Below, piece by piece: positions 14,364 to 18,477 of a stretch of DNA of 18,477 nucleotides. The stretch is from Candidatus Moraniibacteriota bacterium. GTDB taxonomy: Bacteria > Patescibacteriota > Minisyncoccia > Moranbacterales > UBA1568. The stretch's first letter is position 1, and every line of letters begins with the position of its first letter. A program made the translations under genes and the position numbers. The stretch spans positions 1 to 18,477 of the forward strand of contig JAHFOM010000014.1 of assembly GCA_023261685.1 (NCBI GenBank), in the 5' to 3' direction. The notes beneath the pieces were generated by a model. The model saw nothing but the letters and a program-made list of their open reading frames with translations, was not told the origin of the DNA and made no database searches.

Positions 14364-14954
14364 ATGAAAAATATTTTTGAATCACCGCCTCCTGTTGTGG
14401 AAAATATAGATAAGGAAACCGAAGACAGCGATGAAGAGGTTTTTCAGAAGTATGTCGAATCCCTTGAATTGACTCCGGATGATTTTGAGAAGCAGATATT
14501 AGATATAGGCAGTAACACCGCGCAATTTGCGAAGTATGCCAAAGAACATCGTATATCAAAAGAAATATACAGCATTGATATTCGTCCGGCATCACTTGAA
14601 CGTGAAAAATCGGTAGTGGGATCTGCTGAAGCTCTGCCGTTTCAAAACGAATCTTTTGATCTTGTTGTTTCACTGTCGGCGATTCCTAATATATATATTG
14701 GCGCAGAATTTAGCGGGCGACGGGAGCAGATTATCCAACAAGCAATAGAAGAAATGATTCGTGTCGTGCGAAAAGGCGGAGAGATCCGCTTAGGAAATAT
14801 ACGTCTAGAGAAAGATCGGGAGGACGGGTACATACAAAACTACATTACGGCTGTTCATACGGTGCTGGATCAATTAAGAAAGCGGGAAGATATTATCATC
14901 AGTACGCAGAAGATATCTCCCGACGAAGATCTCCTGCGTATTCAAAAAGTGTGA
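14364..14954 (+). CDS. Class I SAM-dependent methyltransferase
   Basis: A 196-residue protein with a Rossmann-like methyltransferase core. Motif I is ILDIGSNTAQFAKYAKE (45-61). The acidic residue after strand 2 is Asp72 in SIDIRP. GSAEALPFQNESFDLVVSLSA (86-106) is the typical motif II/III region, and EMIRVVRKGGEIRL (130-143) is the motif before strand 6. This is the Methyltransf_11/25 style common to small-molecule and some RNA or protein methylases. The substrate is unknown. It follows secA by 15 bases; composition is slightly more AT-rich than secA. The N-terminal ~40 residues are acidic and may be a flexible lead-in. Confidence 0.85.
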   Translation: MKNIFESPPPVVENIDKETEDSDEEVFQKYVESLELTPDDFEKQILDIGSNTAQFAKYAKEHRISKEIYSIDIRPASLEREKSVVGSAEALPFQNESFDLVVSLSAIPNIYIGAEFSGRREQIIQQAIEEMIRVVRKGGEIRLGNIRLEKDREDGYIQNYITAVHTVLDQLRKREDIIISTQKISPDEDLLRIQKV

Positions 14955-14999
14955 GGGGATAAAATAGGAAGTGTCAAGGATGTTTATGAATTGTTGTAA

Positions 15000-15122
15000 A
15001 GTTCGGGAAAAGCTCCAATCGAAAAAAATCATCCGACTGATAAATATTGGGGAACGGGAGCCGATGGTAAGGGAGAAAACATGATGGGAAAAATCTGGAT
15101 GGAGTTACGAGAAGAGATGTAA
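15000..15122 (+). pseudogene. Remnant of a NADAR-domain (YbiA-like) gene, C-terminal end only
   Basis: This frame, open from 15000 to the TAA at 15120-15122, translates to a peptide with EKNHPTDKYWGTGADGKG followed by ENMMGKIWMELREEM. That matches the C-terminal end of NADAR (DUF1768) proteins, typically 'SPxDxYWGxGxDGxGxNxLGxxLMxxRE'. Upstream in the same frame, VKDVYELL (from about 14970) resembles the preceding helix, but a TAA at 14997-14999 and missing sequence interrupt it, and the rest of the ~150-residue domain is absent. No plausible start codon precedes the conserved part. NADAR enzymes are N-glycosidases; several remove ADP-ribose from nucleic acid bases or act on riboflavin intermediates. 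The family match is from memory of the motif. Confidence 0.65.
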
Positions 15123-15138
15123 AAAATCACAGAAAAAT

Positions 15139-15723
15139 ATGAAATTAGAGAATATTTTGGAATTCGCGGAGATGCTCAATGCGTTTCGGCGGGTGGAGCG
15201 GGTGGTGTATGCCAATGGCACTGATCGGCTGGAGAATGACAGCGAACATTCCTACCATCTGGCGATGTTGGCATGGTATATTGTGAGCGCCGAAAAACTT
15301 TCTCTTGACAGGGATTTGGTACTGAAATACGCGTTGGTTCACGATCTAGTGGAGGTATACGCTGGCGATACTTACGTCTACACGACGGATACAAAACATA
15401 AGGAAAATAAAGTGAGCCGCGAGCATAGGGCACTCGTTCGTTTGAAAAAGGAATTCCCCTTGGGTGAGGATATTCTCACGCTCGTGGATCAGTACGAGAA
15501 ACGCGAAGACCGTGAGAGCCGTTTTGTCTATGCGCTCGACAAAATTCAGCCCGTCATTCAAATTTATCTTGACAGTGGACGGATCTGGAAAGAAAAAGAT
15601 GTCACATGGGAGATGCTTTTTGAATACAAGAAAGATAAGGTAGCGCTATCGCCGGAAGTACAACCATACTTTGATGAGTTGATGGCGTTGTTGAAAGCTG
15701 AAGAAAAAGAATTATTTGATTGA
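15139..15723 (+). CDS. HD-domain hydrolase, probable 5'-deoxynucleotidase (YfbR-like)
   Basis: A 194-residue HD_3-type protein. Metal-binding residues are in place: His37 in ENDSEHSYHLAMLA, His68-Asp69 in YALVHDLVEVYAGD with Glu72 and Asp77, and Asp134 in YALDKIQP. This order matches YfbR/HDDC2 enzymes, metal-dependent phosphatases that release phosphate from deoxyribonucleoside 5'-monophosphates. That specificity is inferred from family. ATG 15139 follows the NADAR remnant by 16 bases. Together with the Nudix gene downstream it suggests a small nucleotide-pool maintenance group. Confidence 0.85.
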   Translation: MKLENILEFAEMLNAFRRVERVVYANGTDRLENDSEHSYHLAMLAWYIVSAEKLSLDRDLVLKYALVHDLVEVYAGDTYVYTTDTKHKENKVSREHRALVRLKKEFPLGEDILTLVDQYEKREDRESRFVYALDKIQPVIQIYLDSGRIWKEKDVTWEMLFEYKKDKVALSPEVQPYFDELMALLKAEEKELFD

Positions 15724-15730
15724 GGTAAAA

Positions 15731-15778
15731 AAAAGTCCCCGAGCCATGGCATAGAAGTTATGCGTGACAATGGGGAAG
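15731..15778 (-). terminator. Terminator-like hairpin, best read on the minus strand
   Basis: TCCCC (15736-15740) pairs with GGGGA (15772-15776), with an inner stem GCATA (15749-15753) and TATGC (15759-15763). On the minus strand the hairpin is followed by eight Ts (complement of 15727-15734); on the plus strand only AGTTTC follows. It may serve the HD gene weakly in the forward sense, but its geometry points to minus-strand termination, for which no gene is evident nearby. Confidence 0.4.
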
Positions 15779-15871
15779 TTTCAACAGGGAAAAATTTTCT
15801 TCATTCTCCATTCAGATCCAAAGGAAGGGAGGCGAGGAGGGGGTAATGGATAGTGGTAGAGTATGCGTTGT

Positions 15872-15891
15872 GTGTATTTAAAAAAATACAC
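15872..15891 (+). other. AT-rich 8-bp hairpin between the HD and Nudix genes
   Basis: GTGTATTT (15872-15879) pairs with AAATACAC (15884-15891) over AAAA. No T-run follows on either strand. The 244-base interval 15724-15967 otherwise holds only the terminator-like hairpin and the Nudix -10 box; no gene is seen. Confidence 0.5.
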
Positions 15892-15930
15892 AAACTCTCC
15901 AAAACCTCCCCCAATTCCTCGCGCTTGTAG

Positions 15931-15936
15931 TATACT
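15931..15936 (+). promoter_or_regulatory. -10 box upstream of the Nudix gene
   Basis: TATACT at 15931-15936 in the context TAG-TATACT-AGAGGGAG, closely like the contexts at 10886 and 17344. No -35 is evident. The expected start is near 15943, which rules out an upstream in-frame ATG at 15863 as the Nudix start. Confidence 0.5.
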
Positions 15937-15967
15937 AGAGGGAGTATTTTTCTGTCAAATGATCATT

Positions 15968-16450
15968 ATGAGAAAAGTATTGACGCTTTGTCTGGCAGTA
16001 GAGAGTGGTCGAGTGCTGCTCGGGATGAAGAAGCGCGGGTTCGGCGAGGGGCGCTGGAATGGTTTCGGTGGGAAGGTTGAAGCGGGAGAAACGATCGAAG
16101 AAGCGGCGCGGCGTGAAATGCAGGAAGAATGCGGCGTCACGATTAAAAAAATGAAAAAAGTCGGCATCCACGAATTTGAATTTGTAACAAAACCGGAAGA
16201 AGTTTGGGAAGTGCATGTTTTCCGGGTAGATGAATGGAGCGGAGAACCGGAAGAAATGGAAGAAATGCGTCCGCAGTGGTTTGCTTTCGCCGACATCCCG
16301 TACGAGGAGATGTGGGCGGATGATATTTATTGGCTACCACTCTTCTTGGAAGGGAAGAAGTTCCGCACGCGCATTCTTTTTGATCCGAAAGATAACGTGC
16401 TGGAAAAAATGATCGAAGAAACCGATTCCTTGAGCTGTCAGGAAGGGTAG
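15968..16450 (+). CDS. MTH1-like Nudix hydrolase (8-oxo-dGTP diphosphatase type)
   Basis: 160 residues from ATG 15968 (alternative ATG 15959). The Nudix box is complete at 35-57: G-x5-E-x7-REM-Q-EE-C-G-V. The whole protein resembles human MTH1/NUDT1: VLLGMKKRGFGEGRWNGFGG, then VHVF, EMRPQWF, and EEMWADDIYWLPL. MTH1 residues that recognise the oxidised purine, Asn33, Trp117, Asp119 and Asp120, correspond to Asn31, Trp116, Asp118 and Asp119. The likely job is hydrolysing oxidised purine dNTPs to monophosphates, cleaning the nucleotide pool. This is closer to the eukaryotic MTH1 wording than to E. coli MutT. Activity is inferred from residues. Confidence 0.9.
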   Translation: MRKVLTLCLAVESGRVLLGMKKRGFGEGRWNGFGGKVEAGETIEEAARREMQEECGVTIKKMKKVGIHEFEFVTKPEEVWEVHVFRVDEWSGEPEEMEEMRPQWFAFADIPYEEMWADDIYWLPLFLEGKKFRTRILFDPKDNVLEKMIEETDSLSCQEG

Positions 16451-16475
16451 TCTGCATTCATTTCAATATGATGAG

Positions 16476-16512
16476 GGGCCTGTAGTAAAGTGGTATTACG
16501 CAGCATTTTCAC
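16476..16512 (+). pseudogene. Truncated tRNA: 5' half of a tRNA-Glu(UUC)-like gene
   Basis: GGGCCTG (16476-16482), TA, D-stem GTAA/TTAC around AGTGGTA, then CAGCA and loop TTTTCAC (16506-16512), which would place anticodon TTC (Glu). It matches the first 37 bases of the tRNA-Ala 58 bases downstream at about 29 positions. The D-stem differs from tRNA-Ala by paired changes that keep pairing. After the anticodon loop the sequence runs CCCCGCACCA, and no 3' anticodon stem or T arm is found, so it should not yield a functional tRNA. Confidence 0.6.
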
Positions 16513-16533
16513 CCCGCACCAAAAACTTCTTCA

Positions 16534-16607
16534 GGGCTTGTAGTATAGTGGCAATACGCCGCATTCGCATTGCGGAGACAGGAGTCCGATTCTCCTCAAG
16601 TCCACCA
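16534..16607 (+). tRNA. tRNA-Ala (anticodon CGC)
   Basis: Full cloverleaf with encoded CCA. Acceptor GGGCTTG (16534-16540) pairs with CAAGTCC (16597-16603), giving the G3:U70 pair (16536 and 16601) that is the alanine identity element. D-stem is GTAT/ATAC with loop AGTGGCA. Anticodon stem CCGCA/TGCGG holds loop TTCGCAT with anticodon CGC (16566-16568), reading GCG. T-stem AGGAG/CTCCT has loop TCCGATT. Discriminator A604, then CCA at 16605-16607. The D-stem is 4 bp and the variable loop 4 bases. Confidence 0.92.
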
Positions 16608-16628
16608 ACTCGGATTTTCTGATGGACG

Positions 16629-16650
16629 AAGCCTTGAGACAGCTTTTTTG
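16629..16650 (+). terminator. Weak possible terminator after tRNA-Ala
   Basis: AAGC and GCTT flank a nine-base loop and are followed by a run of Ts ending near 16650. The stem is only four pairs, so this is tentative. The rest of 16608-16757 holds only the minus-strand terminator listed separately. Confidence 0.3.
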
Positions 16651-16682
16651 GCACATCTGAAATAGTGGTGTTTTCAGAGAAA

Positions 16683-16714
16683 TAAAAAAACTGCCGCACA
16701 CGTTGGTACGACAG
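16683..16714 (-). terminator. Rho-independent terminator for the minus-strand gene
   Basis: On the minus strand CTGTCG (complement of 16709-16714) pairs with CGGCAG (complement of 16691-16696), with one G-T pair, followed by seven Ts (complement of 16684-16690). It lies about 44 bases past the stop codon at 16758, supporting that the minus-strand gene is transcribed. Confidence 0.7.
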
Positions 16715-16757
16715 GGAGTTGTAAGGATTGTTTTGGTTGGGAAGATTTGGAGCTGTC

Positions 16758-17210
16758 TTATCGCCCGATTCTTCGCATTATTGTTGGGGGCTTTCTTTGT
16801 TTGGATAATCCACTGAAAATCAATCGATTTCCTTTTCCCGTTATAAGCACTTCGACAGAGAGTAGTATTCTGTGGAGACCTTCCTTGTTAGGATTTTTTG
16901 CAATCCGTTGGCATTCGGTGAGCAGCTCTTCGGTGGAGAATTTTTGATACTCCGGCGGTATTCTTCCTGAGAACTTTTTCTGCTCTATCAGTACCAAAAG
17001 GTACCGCCGCATCACCTCATTGATAATCTCTTGCGAATGATCGTGAGGGAAAACGAGCAGTGTTTCTTGAATAATTTTTATTGCCTTTCGATAAGTCACG
17101 TTGCCGTTTTTTGTTGTTTCTCTGGCTTGTGATACCAGATTTTTAATGTGTTGTTCTGCTTGACGTGAGAGCGGCACCGCCACTTGTTTTTTGAGCTGGG
17201 CTTGAGACAT
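16758..17210 (-). CDS. Hypothetical basic helical protein (150 aa)
   Basis: Not recognised. The 150-residue product is basic and mostly helical. It has a lead segment QLKKQVAVPLSRQAEQHIKNLVSQARE, a central helix SQEIINEVMRRYLLVLIEQKKF, then FSTEELLTECQRIAKNP, and a very basic tail ending QRKPPTIMRRIGR. No signal peptide or TM helix is seen. It is the only clear gene on this strand in the window. It has a plausible ribosome site AAAGGA nine bases before its ATG, its own promoter with TTGACA (17299-17327), a large inverted repeat in its leader and its own terminator, so it is very likely real. Basic charge and an operator-like palindrome would suit an autoregulated nucleic-acid-binding protein, but no known DNA-binding motif is evident. 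Confidence 0.7.
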   Translation of the reverse strand: MSQAQLKKQVAVPLSRQAEQHIKNLVSQARETTKNGNVTYRKAIKIIQETLLVFPHDHSQEIINEVMRRYLLVLIEQKKFSGRIPPEYQKFSTEELLTECQRIAKNPNKEGLHRILLSVEVLITGKGNRLIFSGLSKQRKPPTIMRRIGR

Positions 17211-17266
17211 TCCACTCGATCCTTTCTTTTGTTAAAAAACTGTTTCAGAGGATTATTCCTGCTGAG

Positions 17267-17296
17267 AACCTGATATCGCGTCTTTGATATCAGGTT
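17267..17296. promoter_or_regulatory. Perfect 11-bp inverted repeat (operator or leader hairpin)
   Basis: AACCTGATATC (17267-17277) and GATATCAGGTT (17286-17296) are exact reverse complements around GCGTCTTT. It covers the expected transcription start of the minus-strand gene (about 17292) and lies 25 bases from the rplI -35, so it could act as an operator or form a hairpin at the very 5' end of that mRNA. Confidence 0.7.
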
Positions 17297-17298
17297 AT

Positions 17299-17327
17299 AG
17301 TAAAGCATATTTTTGGTTTCTTGTCAA
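17299..17327 (-). promoter_or_regulatory. Minus-strand promoter for the 150-aa gene
   Basis: On the minus strand: TTGACA (complement of 17322-17327), spacer of 17, then TGC-TTTACT with the -10 TTTACT at the complement of 17299-17304. The -35 matches consensus fully and overlaps the -35 of the rplI promoter. Confidence 0.6.
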
Positions 17328-17349
17328 AAGCCTCTGGATAGGATATACT
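17321..17349 (+). promoter_or_regulatory. Promoter for rplI
   Basis: TTGTCA (17321-17326), spacer of 17, TATACT (17344-17349). Expected start near 17356, a leader of about 25 bases. GGCGGAG (17351-17357) follows the -10 in the same style as GGAGG and GAGGG after the other TATACT boxes. Confidence 0.75.
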
Positions 17350-17380
17350 AGGCGGAGTAAATAGTTTGAATAAATCTGTT

Positions 17381-17821
17381 ATGAAGGTGATTCTTTTGGA
17401 AGACGTGCAGAAACTTGGGAAGGCGGGTGATATCAAGGAAGTCAAAAACGGCTACGGATTCAATTTCCTCCTGCCGAATGCTTTGGCAGAGTTTGCGACA
17501 CCGGCGGCGATACGACAGGCGGAGCAGATGCTTGCCAAGCGCCGTCTGAGTCAGCAGACATCAATGGCGGACTTGCGGACGAAGGCGGATCAGCTTGCCG
17601 GGAAAAAAGTTTTGATCAAGACCAAGGTGGAAGGGGAGAAGTTGTTTGGCTCGGTAGGTCGGGAAGAGGTTGCCAGCGCGCTTTCGATGATGGGAATCGA
17701 AATTGAGGCGAAAACGATAGCTATCGACAAGCCGTTCAAAAAGACGGGTGTGTTTCCGGTTTCGGCGCATTTCGCGGAGGGTGTGGATGCGTCTTTCGAG
17801 GTGACGATAGAATCCGAATAA
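17381..17821 (+). CDS. rplI: 50S ribosomal protein bL9
   Basis: ATG 17381 gives 146 residues, the usual bL9 length; a TTG at 17366 adds five residues and is less likely. The N-domain reads MKVILLEDVQKLGKAGDIKEVKNGYGFNFLLPNALAEFATP, with the usual GYARNYL loop altered to GYGFNFL. A long connecting helix follows (about 41-75), then the C-domain with GEKLFGSVGREEVASAL and FKKTGVFPVSAHFAEGVDASFEVTIE. bL9 sits near the L1 stalk base and limits frameshifting. It is reported missing in some CPR lineages (notably Microgenomates), so its presence gives weak lineage information. It has its own promoter and terminator rather than the usual rpsF-ssb-rpsR operon. Confidence 0.95.
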   Translation: MKVILLEDVQKLGKAGDIKEVKNGYGFNFLLPNALAEFATPAAIRQAEQMLAKRRLSQQTSMADLRTKADQLAGKKVLIKTKVEGEKLFGSVGREEVASALSMMGIEIEAKTIAIDKPFKKTGVFPVSAHFAEGVDASFEVTIESE

Positions 17822-17844
17822 ATGTTTTCTTTTGTACTTTGACA

Positions 17845-17879
17845 AAAGTCGCTTCCTTCATCCGGAACAGCGGCTTTTT
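17845..17879 (+). terminator. Rho-independent terminator after rplI
   Basis: AAAGTCGCTTCC (17845-17856) pairs with GGA (17864-17866) plus AGCGGCTTT (17869-17877), with a two-base bulge and one G-T pair; loop TTCATCC. The run of Ts 17875-17879 follows. Confidence 0.8.
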
Positions 17880-17920
17880 CTCTATAAAAATAATTTTTTG
17901 ATTTTTTGGTAAGAACAATT

Positions 17921-18477
17921 ATGTTGAAACAAATGAAACCAAAGCGGACGAAATATATCTTTGTAGTGGGCGGAGTGATGAGCGGTGTCGGGAAAGGCGT
18001 CACGACATCATCCATCGGCAAGATTCTGCAAGCACGCGGTCTTTCTGTCACGGCCTTCAAGATCGATCCCTACGTCAACGTCGATGCCGGCACGATGAAT
18101 CCGACGGAACACGGTGAAGTATTTGTCCTCGCGGATGGCTACGAAACTGATCAGGATATGGGCAACTATGAGCGGTTCCTCAATATCGAATTGGATCGGG
18201 GCAATTATATGACGACGGGGATGGTATACAAAACGGTCATCGAAAAAGAGCGCAATTTGGAATACAAGGGGAAGTGCGTGCAGGTAGTGCCGCATATCCC
18301 GCTCGAAGTCATCAGTCGTATTAAAAAGGCCGCGAAGAAAGTTTCTGCTGATGTGGCTATTATCGAGATCGGCGGAACGGTCGGGGAGTATGAGAATATA
18401 CTCTTTCTCGAAGCGGTGCGAATGATGAAGACGGAGAGTCCCGCCGACGTCATCACCGTGATGGTGAGCTATATCCC
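17921..18477 (+). CDS. pyrG: CTP synthase, N-terminal part
   Basis: CTP synthase makes CTP from UTP, ATP and glutamine. The window ends inside it after about 185 codons, all in the amidoligase domain. Motifs: P-loop GGVMSGVGKGVTTSSIGK (17-34), FKIDPYVNVDAGTMNPTEHGEVFV (46-69), DGYETDQDMGNYERF (72-86), and EIGGTVGEYEN (149-159). The commonest wordings are GGVVSSLGKG and EIGGTVGDIE, so positions in the P-loop and the Asp of TVGD differ here. The glutaminase domain would lie beyond the window. ATG 17921 is chosen; ATG 17933 (MKPKRTKYIF) is equally possible. AT-rich sequence with TATAAA at 17883 lies upstream, but no clear -35. Confidence 0.95.
   Translation, partial: MLKQMKPKRTKYIFVVGGVMSGVGKGVTTSSIGKILQARGLSVTAFKIDPYVNVDAGTMNPTEHGEVFVLADGYETDQDMGNYERFLNIELDRGNYMTTGMVYKTVIEKERNLEYKGKCVQVVPHIPLEVISRIKKAAKKVSADVAIIEIGGTVGEYENILFLEAVRMMKTESPADVITVMVSYI

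Noticed and set aside
14952..15723. Possibility of the alternative code with TGA as glycine (SR1/Gracilibacteria)
   Set aside because: TGA terminates the methyltransferase and HD genes at the expected lengths, and no in-frame TGA is found inside conserved genes.
15863..15967. Upstream extension of the Nudix protein from ATG 15863
   Set aside because: The added 35 residues run through a hairpin and the TATACT -10 box and do not match Nudix proteins; ATG 15968 fits the family start.
16496..16699. Minus-strand open frame of 67 codons over the tRNA region (contains NRTPVSAMRMRR)
   Set aside because: It is the antisense of tRNA-Ala; such frames are a well-known annotation artefact and have no ribosome site or promoter.
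17366..17380. TTG start five codons upstream for rplI
   Set aside because: bL9 proteins begin MKVILL, which corresponds exactly to the ATG at 17381.

Overview
The window is from a bacterial chromosome with mid-range GC, standard stop codons (TGA ends the genes at 14954 and 15723, so TGA is not read as glycine) and tightly packed genes. It most resembles a member of the Patescibacteria (candidate phyla radiation), probably on the Parcubacteria side. The grounds are a DUF4012 protein beside a polysaccharide gene set, a short ftsW-murG-murC-murB run, hpf next to secA, a tiny coiled-coil membrane protein after murB, several genes without a clear Shine-Dalgarno sequence, and CPR-like variants of MurG and MurC. 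Bacteriophage, plasmid and CRISPR features were not seen. The lineage is inferred from gene content, not from a marker-gene tree.

Layout. 1-3056: end of a surface-polysaccharide cluster (GT4 glycosyltransferase, Wzz-like two-TM protein, DUF4012 protein), closed by a terminator. 3240-4859: an AT-rich gene that looks acquired and encodes an unknown N-terminal region plus four copies of a repeat resembling the phage-integrase repeat unit. 4896-10556: trmD, then ftsW, murG, murC and murB, i.e. peptidoglycan precursor synthesis and septal polymerisation. 10575-14348: a small membrane protein, the hibernation factor hpf, another small membrane protein, and secA behind a near-consensus promoter. 14364-16450: a SAM methyltransferase, the remnant of a NADAR-domain gene, an HD-domain nucleotidase and an MTH1-like Nudix hydrolase. 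16476-16607: a truncated tRNA copy followed by tRNA-Ala(CGC). 16758-17210: the one clear minus-strand gene, unknown. 17381-18477: rplI (bL9) and the start of pyrG.

The most interesting structure is not a protein. The three successive gene junctions trmD/ftsW, ftsW/murG and murG/murC are each filled almost from stop codon to start codon by tandem 7-base repeats arranged as two opposed arrays. The heptamer differs at each junction but keeps the same design. The murG/murC heptamer (AGYYAAC) also occurs inside trmD and inside secA, in the same reading phase, where it encodes the same Asn-Ser-Gln-Gln peptide in two unrelated proteins. These look like expanding heptamer minisatellites that may form hairpins and may have been tolerated as linkers.

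Other points: rplI and the minus-strand gene appear to be driven by divergent promoters whose -35 boxes overlap, with a perfect 11-bp inverted repeat at the minus-strand start. All calls rest on reading the sequence; no database search was run.
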